Of a stretch of 33,877 nucleotides of DNA, positions 6,666 to 15,679 are shown piece by piece. Made by a program: the position numbers and the translations under genes. The first letter of the stretch is position 1. Every line of letters begins with the position of its first letter. The stretch comes from Clostridiaceae bacterium (GTDB taxonomy: Bacteria; Bacillota; Clostridia; Oscillospirales; Acutalibacteraceae), in the NCBI GenBank assembly GCA_016290665.1, contig JAEEUW010000015.1, positions 1 to 33,877 of the forward strand, in the 5' to 3' direction. The notes below the pieces were generated by a model. The model was not told the origin of the DNA. It did no database searches and saw nothing but the letters and a program-made list of their open reading frames with translations.

Positions 6666-7529
6666 ATGAAAGTAACAAATATTCAAATCAACAAACTGCA
6701 CCCGTTTGAAGGACATCCCTTCAAAGTACGGGACAACGAAGAAATGAACGCTTTGACACAGAGCATTCGCACAAGCGGTGTGATGGAGCCTGTGCTCGTC
6801 CGTCCGCATGAAACGATCTCCGGCGCGTATGAAATGATCTCCGGGCACAGGCGTCTATACGCCGCGCAGAAAGCGGGCCTTACGGAATTACCCGCTGTCG
6901 TCTGTGATCTGACGCGCGACGAAGCAGCGGTTCTCGTGGTAGACAGCAACCTTCACCGCGCGCACATTCTTCCCAGCGAAAAAGCCTTCGCCTGCAAGCT
7001 GAAGATGGAGGCGTTAGGTCGGCAGGGCAAGCGGACAGATCTCACTTCGGGACAAGTTGTCCCGAAGTCGGGCGAAAACCGAACCGGCGATCTGATCGGT
7101 GCGCCATTTGATGAGAGCTATAAGACCGTCCAGCGGTATATCCGCCTGACATATCTCATCCCGCCGCTTTTGGACATGATGGACGAAGGTAAAATCGCCT
7201 TTTCCGTCGGCGTCGAGCTTTCGTATTTGGATGAGTCTCTGCAAAGAAGCCTTTTGTCCGACATGGAGGCGCTGGACTGCACGCCGTCTTATGCACAGGC
7301 GGTGCGGCTGCACAAGGAGCACAGCGCCGGTCAGCTCCGTGAAGATCGCATCGGCAAGTTGCTTTCCGAACCAAAGCCAAATCAGAGAGAAACGCTGAAA
7401 CTTCCGCTGGACGCGTTGCGGCGGTTCGCGCCGAGAGCCACAGAACGTCAACTGGAAGAGTTCATTTTCCGTGCCTGCGAATATTATCAACGCTATCTCA
7501 AACGACAGCGCGATCTGGATTCGAGGTGA
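6666..7529 (+). CDS. ParB/RepB/Spo0J-family DNA-binding protein
   Basis: 287 residues. The N-terminal ParB nuclease/CTPase-like domain (residues ~1-95) carries the conserved ISGHRRLYAAQKAG (GHRR at 60-63). A KorB-like HTH follows (DESYKTVQRYIRLTYLIPPL, ~135-157), then a C-terminal helical region. Such proteins are common next to relaxases and recombinases in Firmicutes mobile elements, with no ParA partner, and no ParA is visible here. The role may therefore be regulation or DNA tethering rather than classical ParABS partition. It starts three bases after the relaxase stop with TAGGAG upstream. The gene contains a perfect 25-bp palindrome (listed separately). Confidence 0.85.
   Translation: MKVTNIQINKLHPFEGHPFKVRDNEEMNALTQSIRTSGVMEPVLVRPHETISGAYEMISGHRRLYAAQKAGLTELPAVVCDLTRDEAAVLVVDSNLHRAHILPSEKAFACKLKMEALGRQGKRTDLTSGQVVPKSGENRTGDLIGAPFDESYKTVQRYIRLTYLIPPLLDMMDEGKIAFSVGVELSYLDESLQRSLLSDMEALDCTPSYAQAVRLHKEHSAGQLREDRIGKLLSEPKPNQRETLKLPLDALRRFAPRATERQLEEFIFRACEYYQRYLKRQRDLDSR
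7044..7068. repeat. Perfect 25-bp palindrome inside the parB-like gene
   Basis: Arms ACTTCGGGACAA (7044-7055) and TTGTCCCGAAGT (7057-7068) are exact reverse complements around one central G. The translated segment is SGQVVPKSG, a linker between the ParB core and the HTH. It could be a protein-binding site or a strong mRNA hairpin. Confidence 0.85.
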
Positions 7530-7533
7530 GCGG

Positions 7534-9434
<1,901 letters not shown>

Positions 9435-9442
9435 AACAAAAG

Positions 9443-9476
9443 CAGATGGCATGGGCAAAAGCCCGTGTCATCTGCA
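9443..9476 (-). terminator. Hairpin with a T-rich tail on the minus strand
   Basis: GCAGATGGCATGGGC (9443-9457) and GCCCGTGTCATCTGC (9462-9476) form a 15-bp stem with two G-T pairs and an AAAA loop. Only the minus strand carries a U-rich tail (TTTTGTTTT), so it faces transcription coming from the tRNA side. It lies in the recombinase/chromosome junction gap and may be part of the element's end. Confidence 0.5.
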
Positions 9477-9486
9477 AAACAGCAAC

Positions 9487-9527
9487 AAAAAATCGAGTGT
9501 TCATACGAAGTCCGTTATGAACACTCG
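9487..9527 (-). terminator. Intrinsic terminator of tRNA-Leu
   Basis: A perfect 12-bp stem, CGAGTGTTCATA (9494-9505) and TATGAACACTCG (9516-9527), lies three bases downstream of the tRNA 3' end. On the minus strand it is followed by ATTTTTT. Confidence 0.8.
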
Positions 9528-9530
9528 AAA

Positions 9531-9615
9531 TGGTGCGAGAGACGGGACTTGAACCCGTACGAGTCACCCCACACGCCCCTCAAACGTGCGCGTCTGCCTA
9601 TTCCGCCACTCTCGC
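9531..9615 (-). tRNA. tRNA-Leu (anticodon GAG), CCA encoded
   Basis: A complete cloverleaf can be drawn. The acceptor stem GCGAGAG pairs with CTCTCGC, followed by an encoded ACCA end. The anticodon stem CACGT/GCGTG holds the loop TTGAGGG (anticodon GAG, reading CUC and CUU). A long class-II variable arm follows, and the T arm is ACGGG-TTCAAGT-CCCGT. The gene is intact although a mobile element ends just downstream of it. It has its own promoter and terminator. Confidence 0.93.
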
Positions 9616-9627
9616 GATTGCTTGAAT

Positions 9628-9656
9628 ACTATACCACCTACCGGGGGAAATGTCAA
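9628..9656 (-). promoter_or_regulatory. tRNA-Leu promoter
   Basis: On the minus strand, TTGACA (9656-9651) and TATAGT (9633-9628) are separated by 17 bases; the -10 box ends 12 bases before the mature tRNA 5' end. Confidence 0.85.
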
Positions 9657-9675
9657 GCCTTTTTTTCGAAAAAGA

Positions 9676-10794
9676 TCAGTTGTTTTTTTGATTTTTCACA
9701 ACGGCCTCGATCACCCGCTGCGTACTGCAGCAGTCGCGGAAATCAAAGTTGAACGCGCAGAAGCGTTCGTTTTTTTCCCGGTCAAAGGGCGCGCCGATCG
9801 CCCGGAGCAGATCGGAGAAATCGGCCGCCACGGGGCCGGGGACGTAATCCGCATAGGGATAATAGAAGTCGCGGGCGCTGCGGTATTTTTCGAGGTCGAA
9901 CGCAAAGAAGACCGTCTTTTTGCCGAGCAGCGCCGCCGTCATGCAGATGGAGGAATAATCCGTCACAAGCACGTCGCACGCCAGCACCAGCTGCATCACG
10001 TCGGGGTAATCCGTCAGGTCGAGCGCGCCGGACAGCCGGCGCTTTTCCGGGTGAATCTGCGGATGCAGACGCAGCAGCACCGCTGTGTCTTCGCCCAGCG
10101 TCCGGCGGAAGGCATCCATGTCGAACTGCCGCAGCAGGGCGTCGTTGTCGGCCGGGTCGTCGCGGAACGTGGGCGCCCAGAGCACGAGCGTCTTGCCCTG
10201 CAGCTGCGGATAACGCTGCAGCAAAGCCGCCTTTGCCTCCTCCTGCGCGCCGGGCGCCAGCAGACGGTCCGCCCGCGGGGCGCCAAGGGGCAGCACCTGC
10301 GATTCCCTGACGCCGAACGCCTCGGCATAGATCGGCGCAACGGCTTTGGACGAGCAGACCACCCAGGTCAGCCTGGCGTTGCCGGCCGCCTCCCGCGCAC
10401 GGACGGCGGGCGGCTGCTCGATGGCAAAGCCGAACTTTTTAAACGCGCCCTCCGCGTGCCAGAGCTGAGTGACGACCGTCTCCTTGCGGAAGCGAATCTG
10501 TCCGAGGGGCATGAAATTATCGTTGAGAAACACGTATTTCGCCGTAACCAGCTGCCGCGCGCGCACAAGGAAGAACCGCAGCACGCCCAGCGGGCGCCGC
10601 GGCGACAGATCGCGCCGGGTCAGCGTCACGGTCTCGAAGCCCTCGTTTGCCATCGCTTCGCGCACCGCGCCGAGCGAATCGTGCAGCTCCTCGTTGTGCA
10701 TGGAGAGGAAGGCCGCGCGCGTTCCCTTGACCGGGAACAGCAGACGGCTGAGGTTGCAAAACAGCGCGAACAGCGCATAGAGCAGTTGTTTCAT
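9676..10794 (-). CDS. CDP-glycerol glycerophosphotransferase-like protein (TagB/TagF family)
   Basis: 372 residues from ATG 10794, which overlaps the upstream glycosyltransferase stop (ATGA). The longer track start has no support. TagB/TagF enzymes transfer polyol-phosphate from CDP-glycerol or CDP-ribitol during teichoic acid synthesis on the inner membrane face. Family motifs are visible: LWHAEGAFKKFG (usually WHGTPLKKLG), APTFRDD, LRLHPQIHPEKR and VTDYSSICMTAALLGKKTVFFAFDLEKY-type C-terminal sequence. The N-terminal ~20 residues are amphipathic or hydrophobic and may bind the membrane. It is the last gene of a four-gene surface-polymer operon. Whether the product is true teichoic acid or another phosphopolyol-decorated glycan cannot be told. 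Confidence 0.85.
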   Translation of the reverse strand: MKQLLYALFALFCNLSRLLFPVKGTRAAFLSMHNEELHDSLGAVREAMANEGFETVTLTRRDLSPRRPLGVLRFFLVRARQLVTAKYVFLNDNFMPLGQIRFRKETVVTQLWHAEGAFKKFGFAIEQPPAVRAREAAGNARLTWVVCSSKAVAPIYAEAFGVRESQVLPLGAPRADRLLAPGAQEEAKAALLQRYPQLQGKTLVLWAPTFRDDPADNDALLRQFDMDAFRRTLGEDTAVLLRLHPQIHPEKRRLSGALDLTDYPDVMQLVLACDVLVTDYSSICMTAALLGKKTVFFAFDLEKYRSARDFYYPYADYVPGPVAADFSDLLRAIGAPFDREKNERFCAFNFDFRDCCSTQRVIEAVVKNQKNN

Positions 10795-12059
10795 CCGCCG
10801 TGCCTCCGTTTCAGCAGCAGGTTGAGCAGTCTCGCCGTCCCGGCGTTCTTGACCGGCAGACGCTGCAAGTGCTGCAGCAGACCCGGATCGAACGTCGGCA
10901 GCGACGCAAAGCAAAGAACGATTGGGCCCTTTGCCGCGCGCCTTCCGGCATGGGTTTTCACGTTGGGATAGTCCGTGATCTCCGCCGGGAGATCACCCGA
11001 CGCTTTTTCGGAAAGCAGCAGCTCGAACAGCGGGCAGGTCTGCGCAAGCAGCGCCCCCAGCGCGGCGGACGTGCAGCGCTTTTTCACCACGACCGACACG
11101 CGCGGGCGCGCCGCAGCGTCGGCTTTGTCTCTGCGCAGACGGCGCAAATCCAGATCGGGGTTGGCGCCGCAGATTGCGTTGAGACGCGCGGGCGTCAGCT
11201 TTTGCAGCAGCGCGTCCATCTGCCCGACGCACAGCACAAGAGCTTCGTCCGTCATACGCCAGAGTTCGCGGTAAAACTGCGACACGAGAATGTGCAGGTG
11301 CTTATACAGAATCTCCTGCAGGTAGTCGCCGTCGGCGGAAACCGCAGCGGCAGCGTCATAGATATGCCGCATGGAGCCCTCAAGGCTTTGGAGATTCTTT
11401 TCGCTTGCCGTCTGGCTGACGGAAAGGCCCTCTCCGGCGGTGTGGCGGCGGTAGTATACGATGCTTTCCGGCGCGCCCGCCATCGACGCGCCCGCATACA
11501 CGGCGTCCATGAAGAACGCGCCCTCCTCCGAAAAGCCGGTGGCCGGGAAACGCACGTCATGTTCCAGCAGGAACGCCCGGCGGTAGCACTTGTTGCTGAC
11601 GAGGAAGTTCCACAGCAGCCGGCTGTCAAAGGTTCCGACAGTCTCTTCCTTTGCAAGCACGTCGGCCATCTCGTGGAAGAAGGCCGGCCTGCCGTCTTCC
11701 ACCATCTGCAGCCGACCGAGCAGCAGGTCGGCGCCGCTTTTTCCGGCGGCCGCCGTAAACGCCTTGAGCGTGTCCGGCGCATACCAGTCGTCGGCGTCCA
11801 GAAAGGTGACGTAGTCCCCGCCTGCCGCCAGAAGGCCGTTGTTGCGCGCGGCGGAAACGCCGGCGTTTTTTTGCGTCAGGCAGCGGATGCGCGGGTCTTT
11901 TTTCATATAGGCGTCAAGCAGTTCCTGCGTGTTGTCGGTGGAGCCGTCGTTGACGACCACGACTTCAAAATCGCCCGCCGTCTGAGAAAGCAGGCTGTCG
12001 AGCGCCTGCGGCAAAAACGCCGCGCTGTTATAGGCAGGAACGATCACGGAAAACTTCAC
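10791..12059 (-). CDS. Family 2 glycosyltransferase
   Basis: The start is placed at GTG 12059, 9 bases after AAGGAGG; the track's TTG at 12068 overlaps the spacing region. The product is about 422 residues. The N-terminal GT-A domain is typical GT2: FSVIVPAYNSAAFLPQALDSL, VVVNDGSTDNTQELL, NAGVSAARNNGL and the metal-binding FLDADDWY. The C-terminal ~150 residues, which include a second VSVVVKKRCTSAALGALL-like stretch, are of unknown function. It adds one sugar from a nucleotide-sugar donor to a surface glycan; the donor cannot be predicted. It is coupled by overlap to the TagF-like gene. Confidence 0.87.
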   Translation of the reverse strand: MKFSVIVPAYNSAAFLPQALDSLLSQTAGDFEVVVVNDGSTDNTQELLDAYMKKDPRIRCLTQKNAGVSAARNNGLLAAGGDYVTFLDADDWYAPDTLKAFTAAAGKSGADLLLGRLQMVEDGRPAFFHEMADVLAKEETVGTFDSRLLWNFLVSNKCYRRAFLLEHDVRFPATGFSEEGAFFMDAVYAGASMAGAPESIVYYRRHTAGEGLSVSQTASEKNLQSLEGSMRHIYDAAAAVSADGDYLQEILYKHLHILVSQFYRELWRMTDEALVLCVGQMDALLQKLTPARLNAICGANPDLDLRRLRRDKADAAARPRVSVVVKKRCTSAALGALLAQTCPLFELLLSEKASGDLPAEITDYPNVKTHAGRRAAKGPIVLCFASLPTFDPGLLQHLQRLPVKNAGTARLLNLLLKRRHGG

Positions 12060-12121
12060 GGCCGACAACCTCCTTTTTAAAGACTCCGAATTCCAAATTG
12101 TTTTGACGATTCATGGAATCG

Positions 12122-12892
12122 TCAAAACCGGATGCCCCATTTGAGGAAATAGAGCAGAATCGATTTGACATGGATGAAGAGCAGCTTCTTGCTCTTTTTG
12201 CTGCCGCGCTCCCAAAGGTGATAGACGCTCGCCATCGGGTAGTGCAGCACCTCGTACTTCTCAGCGGCGCGCCGCGCGATGTCGCAGTCCTCCAGATACA
12301 TGAAAAACCGCTCGTCAAAGCCGCCGAGCTCCAGAAACGCCGCCGTGCGGAAGAACATGAAGCAGCCCGTCGCGTTCGTGATCGGGAAGGGCTTGTCCTG
12401 CGGCATGTCGAGCATGCAGTATTCCGTCATCAGCTTGTTCGGCTCGTCGCCCTTGTGGAACCAGTGGGTGCCGAGGTAGCGCACCGTGGGGTTGCGTTTG
12501 CCCAGCTGCTGCACGCGGCCGTCTTCAAAGCGTATCTGCGGCGAAAGCAGGCCCACGTTCTCGTGCGCGTCGGCATAGTCGCACAGTTCCGTGATCACGT
12601 CGTCCTTCAGCAGAATGTCGGGATTGATCACCACGTGATACTTCGACTGCAAGAACGGCAGCACCTTGTTGTGGCCGGCGCCGAAGCCGCAGTTGCGCTC
12701 GCTTTCAATCACCACGACCGAGGGGAACCGCGCTTTGATATACTGCGCCGTGCCGTCGGTGGAGGCGTTGTCCACCACGTAGAGCGTGAACGGCACACCC
12801 TGCGTCTGCTCCAGCACGCTCTGGATGGTGGGCGCGATTTTTTCCTTGTTGTTGTAGGTCACGATGCAGCCGGATACGGTATAGTCTTTCAT
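12122..12892 (-). CDS. Family 2 glycosyltransferase (rhamnosyltransferase-like)
   Basis: The start is ATG 12892, six bases after AAGGAG, not the in-frame codon at 12913. The product is 256 residues. It shows the GT2 pattern of rhamnosyltransferase-like enzymes: SGCIVTYNNKEKI, VVDNASTDGTAQYI, ERNCGFGAGHNK, the metal site VINPDILL, NATGCFMFFRTAAFLELGGFDE and the acidic MYLEDCDIARRA. This type commonly works in O-antigen or rhamnan-like polymer synthesis. It is the second gene of the operon, 10 bases after the upstream gene. Confidence 0.87.
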   Translation of the reverse strand: MKDYTVSGCIVTYNNKEKIAPTIQSVLEQTQGVPFTLYVVDNASTDGTAQYIKARFPSVVVIESERNCGFGAGHNKVLPFLQSKYHVVINPDILLKDDVITELCDYADAHENVGLLSPQIRFEDGRVQQLGKRNPTVRYLGTHWFHKGDEPNKLMTEYCMLDMPQDKPFPITNATGCFMFFRTAAFLELGGFDERFFMYLEDCDIARRAAEKYEVLHYPMASVYHLWERGSKKSKKLLFIHVKSILLYFLKWGIRF

Positions 12893-12902
12893 GATCTTCT
12901 CC

Positions 12903-13604
12903 TTATCTGTCAAACAGGATGCGGCCCGCCAGACGCTTGAGCAGGTAGCGGCGCCACTGCAGCTTTTGTCCGGCGGAGGTTTTGCCGCCGGTCACGTTGT
13001 TCCCCGTGCGGCGGTAATAGATCAGCGGTGCGTCCAGAAACGTCACCTTGCCGTACATTTCGCCCATCAGGCCGATCCATTGGTCGTGCATCGGCAGATG
13101 CTTCGGCATCGGCATGATCTTTTTGAGCAGCTTGCGGTCAAACGCCATGCAGCAGCCCATATAGGAATTCTTTACGATATTGCGCACAAAGCCGGGCTTG
13201 CTGCCGCGCAGGGCGAAAAAAGAATAATCGGTGATGTTCAGGTCCTTGTCGGTCACATAGGCGTTATGCAGCACCAGCGTGGCGCCCGCGTCAAACGCAT
13301 CCATGACGCGCCGGACCTTATCCGGCAGCCAGACGTCGTCCTGATCGCTCAAAAAGATTTTGTCGCCGCGGCAGTGGCGGATCGCGTTGACAAAATTGGC
13401 CACGACCCCCTGCCCCTTGCCTTCCACATAGATCACGCGCGGATCATCGGCCATCACGCGGCGGACAATCCGTTCGGTGGCGCCGCCGGGCTTGTCGTCG
13501 GAAACGATGATCTCGTCGCCCTGCTCCAGCTGCGGCAGAATGGAACGCAGCTGGGCTTCGATATAGTCTTCGCCCTGATAGGCGGCCAGTGCTACGGAAA
13601 TCAT
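12903..13604 (-). CDS. Family 2 glycosyltransferase, first gene of the operon
   Basis: The start is ATG 13604, preceded by GGGAGAG; the track's TTG at 13625 is less likely. The product is 233 residues. GT2 motifs: ISVALAAYQGEDYIEAQL, EIIVSDDKPGG, NFVNAIRHCRGDKIFLSDQDDVW (metal site DQDD) and YMGCCMAFDRKLL. The pattern resembles WbbL/RfbF-type rhamnosyl- or galactosyltransferases. It is transcribed from the promoter at 13643-13671, divergent from the lipase gene. Confidence 0.87.
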   Translation of the reverse strand: MISVALAAYQGEDYIEAQLRSILPQLEQGDEIIVSDDKPGGATERIVRRVMADDPRVIYVEGKGQGVVANFVNAIRHCRGDKIFLSDQDDVWLPDKVRRVMDAFDAGATLVLHNAYVTDKDLNITDYSFFALRGSKPGFVRNIVKNSYMGCCMAFDRKLLKKIMPMPKHLPMHDQWIGLMGEMYGKVTFLDAPLIYYRRTGNNVTGGKTSAGQKLQWRRYLLKRLAGRILFDR

Positions 13605-13642
13605 GGCGCATACTCTCCCGCTCAAATGGATATATTTTATTC

Positions 13643-13671
13643 AGTATAGCATACTTGGCAAAAGATTACAA
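13643..13671 (-). promoter_or_regulatory. Promoter of the glycosyltransferase operon
   Basis: Minus strand TTGTAA (13671-13666) and TATACT (13648-13643) at 17-base spacing, with an extended -10 TG (TGCTATACT). Confidence 0.75.
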
Positions 13672-13735
13672 GAGCGTTTGCCGCGCGGAGCCCGGCGCAG
13701 CGCGCATTTTTCGGCGGGAAGCTGCAGTTTGCCTA

Positions 13736-13764
13736 TTGAATTTTCAGGCAAAATGTGCTATACT
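13736..13764 (+). promoter_or_regulatory. Promoter of the lipase gene
   Basis: TTGAAT (13736-13741), 17 bases, TATACT (13759-13764), again with TGC before the -10. It is divergent from the glycosyltransferase promoter, with about 65 bases between the -35 boxes. Confidence 0.8.
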
Positions 13765-13803
13765 TATGAACAGACTATGATTGAATCGGAGGTTGTTTAT
13801 TCC

Positions 13804-14994
13804 ATGGAACCGAAAAATAAGTATCCGATGATATTCGTACACGGCATGTTCGGCTGGGGCGCCGACGAAGGCATTGACAAAAAGCTGCCCTATTGGGGCG
13901 CGACCACCGGCAATCTGATGGAATTCCTGCAGGAAAGCGGCTATGAGTGCTATTCCGTTTCGGTCGGCCCGCTCTCTTCCGCGTGGGACCGCGCGTGCGA
14001 GATGTATGCCCGCCTGATGGGCACCACCGTGGATTACGGCAAGGCGCACGCCGAAAAGTTCGGCCACCGCCGCTTCGGCCGCAAATATGAAACGCCGCTG
14101 TTTGAGGGCTTCTCTCCCGAAAAGAAGATTCACCTGATCGGCCACAGCTTCGGCGGCATTACGATCCGCCTGTTCTCTTATCTGATGACCTACGGCTGGG
14201 AAGAGGAAAAGGCCGTGACCCGCGAGGATGAGCTGAGCGGTCTGTTCACCGGCGGCAAGGGCGACTGGCTGCAGTCGATCACCACCATCTGCACGCCCCA
14301 CAACGGCACCGTCACCTTTGAGGTTGCGGAAAAGTATAAGCTGATGCCGCTGGTGGAAGGCATCGCGTTCAACTGGGTCAACATCGTCGGCCGCACGGGG
14401 CTGCAGTCCAAATCCGCCGTGGACTTCCATCTGGAGCAGTACGGCATCAACAACACCCCGGGCAAGGAGGACCGCCACGACTTCTTCCAGGCCAAGCGCA
14501 GCCTGAAAAAGACCAAGGATAACATCAAGTATGACATGTCGCCCGAGGGCTCCCGCCTGATGAACGACAGCATCGCGCGCATGACGGACAACGTTTACTA
14601 CTTCTCCTACTACTTCAACTCCGTGGGCAAGAAGGGCGAAGACAAAGAGAAGCTCGCCGCCACCAAAACGGATTTCCCGTTCCTTTACATGACGTCGAAC
14701 CTCATTATGTTCAACAACCGCAAAAAGATGCAGAAGGGCGAAGTCCCCTATGAAGATTTTGCCAACGACGGCCTTGTGAACATCGGCTCCGCCATGCATC
14801 CCGACAACCAGCCGTTCCGTGCGTTCGACCCCGAAAAGATCGAAACCGGCATCTGGCAGGTCATGCCCGAAAAAGAGGGCGACCACGGCACGGCCATCGG
14901 CCTGTTTGCCGACGCGGAAAAGACCCACCAGTTCTATCTCGACCTGATGGATCTGCTGTGCGGCACGGAGCCCGCGACTGTTGCGGCAGAATAA
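13804..14994 (+). CDS. Triacylglycerol lipase-like alpha/beta hydrolase (family I.5-like)
   Basis: The start is ATG 13804, with CGGAGG upstream; the longer track start runs through the promoter. The product is 396 residues. Lipase features: an oxyanion-side PMIFVHGMFGWG near the N-terminus, the nucleophile elbow LIGHSFGG (Ser115), a large insertion with many charged residues, and a C-terminal NDGLVNIGSAMHP...GDHGTAIG segment that probably supplies the catalytic His. The pattern matches staphylococcal/Geobacillus lipases, but there is no signal peptide. A cytosolic esterase or lipase is therefore more likely than a secreted one. It is monocistronic, between its own promoter and terminator. Confidence 0.85.
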   Translation: MEPKNKYPMIFVHGMFGWGADEGIDKKLPYWGATTGNLMEFLQESGYECYSVSVGPLSSAWDRACEMYARLMGTTVDYGKAHAEKFGHRRFGRKYETPLFEGFSPEKKIHLIGHSFGGITIRLFSYLMTYGWEEEKAVTREDELSGLFTGGKGDWLQSITTICTPHNGTVTFEVAEKYKLMPLVEGIAFNWVNIVGRTGLQSKSAVDFHLEQYGINNTPGKEDRHDFFQAKRSLKKTKDNIKYDMSPEGSRLMNDSIARMTDNVYYFSYYFNSVGKKGEDKEKLAATKTDFPFLYMTSNLIMFNNRKKMQKGEVPYEDFANDGLVNIGSAMHPDNQPFRAFDPEKIETGIWQVMPEKEGDHGTAIGLFADAEKTHQFYLDLMDLLCGTEPATVAAE

Positions 14995-15007
14995 AACGAA
15001 CCCTGTG

Positions 15008-15038
15008 AAAGAGCCGTTTCGAAAAGAGCGGCTCTTTT
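15008..15038 (+). terminator. Intrinsic terminator of the lipase gene
   Basis: AAAGAGCCG and CGGCTCTTT form a 9-bp stem ending in TTTT, 13 bases after the lipase stop. Confidence 0.8.
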
Positions 15039-15199
15039 GTCATATCCGCGTTTTCAGCCGCATAGGCTGTTAGCACACAGGGACACAGGCCGCCGCCCTT
15101 GGCGCGGACAGCGAGAAAAGGGTCGCGCTCCGCCGGTCCGCGGCGGTCCGTTCCTGTCCAGCCTGCCGCCTTGCGCGGCCGTTAGGGAGGAAACCGCCT

Positions 15200-15391
15200 A
15201 TGACAAAAAAGCTCATCTGTCTGCTGCTTGCCGCCTTTTTGGGCGTCAGTATTATCGCCCTGTTTGCCGCCTGCCGGGGCGGCGGCGACACGCAGGAGCC
15301 CACGGCGCAGAGCACGACGCTTTCAGCCGACGAGCAGGACTCGACAGCCGTCTTTTCGCTGGAGGTGCCGACCGCAGACACGGAAGAATAA
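15200..15391 (+). CDS. Small lipoprotein of unknown function
   Basis: 63 residues, with GGGAGG 9 bases before the ATG. A lipoprotein signal fills the first half: KK start, hydrophobic core (LICLLLAAFLGVSIIAL) and lipobox FAAC around Cys25. The mature ~38 residues are Thr/Glu/Asp/Gln-rich with no fold signature, so this is essentially a lipid-anchored acidic tail. No promoter of good quality is visible upstream, but the leader is highly structured. A terminator follows. A real gene is likely from the ribosome binding site and signal; the function is unknown. Confidence 0.6.
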   Translation: MTKKLICLLLAAFLGVSIIALFAACRGGGDTQEPTAQSTTLSADEQDSTAVFSLEVPTADTEE

Positions 15392-15393
15392 GC

Positions 15394-15430
15394 AAGACCG
15401 CCGGGACGTGCGACGCCCGACGGTCTTTCT
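15394..15430 (+). terminator. Terminator of the small lipoprotein gene
   Basis: AAGACCGCCGGG pairs with CCCGACGGTCTT (one mismatch), followed by a T-rich tail (TCTTTTT). Confidence 0.65.
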
Positions 15431-15433
15431 TTT

Positions 15434-15592
15434 TCAGCTGCGTTTTTCCTTTTGCAGCCGCTGGGCAAACGCACGCAGCGACTGCAGGTTGTTGAAGCTC
15501 GACGTGCTTTGCGAAATGCTTTCCTGCAAAAACGCGGGCAGCGTGTCGTAGTAGTTTTGCATCTCTTTGCTGAACTTGCTTGTATCTGCCAC
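15434..15592 (-). CDS. Small conserved-looking protein, 52 residues, GTG start (absent from the ORF track)
   Basis: Read on the minus strand from GTG 15592 to TGA 15434. A perfect AAGGAGGG lies seven bases before the GTG. The protein (starting MADTSKFSKEMQNYYDTLPA, then FLQESISQSTSSFNNLQSL) is soluble and helical with a basic end (QRLQKEKRS). Small Firmicutes proteins with a similar K-x-x-M-x-x-Y-x-x-LP-x-x-xQE pattern exist, but I know no function. The AT-biased lysine/asparagine content and the strong ribosome binding site argue for a real gene. The track's overlapping minus ORF 15252-15614 starts upstream in another frame and is not supported. Confidence 0.65.
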   Translation of the reverse strand: MADTSKFSKEMQNYYDTLPAFLQESISQSTSSFNNLQSLRAFAQRLQKEKRS

Positions 15593-15679
15593 GGGGCATC
15601 CCTCCTTTTTTCATTCGTAGTATGCCCCGCCTGCGCCCGCGTCATTCGCCCGCAAACCGCCGCCGGAAAGAGCCGCCCC

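Noticed and set aside
9443-9476. Intrinsic terminator for the recombinase gene
   Set aside because: The plus strand after the stem reads AAAACAGC with no T-run; the U-rich tail exists only on the minus strand.
9586-12940. Long plus-strand ORFs opposite the glycosyltransferase operon
   Set aside because: The minus-strand frames carry clear GT2 and TagF motifs; the plus frames are low-complexity Arg/Ala/Gln/His-rich shadows.
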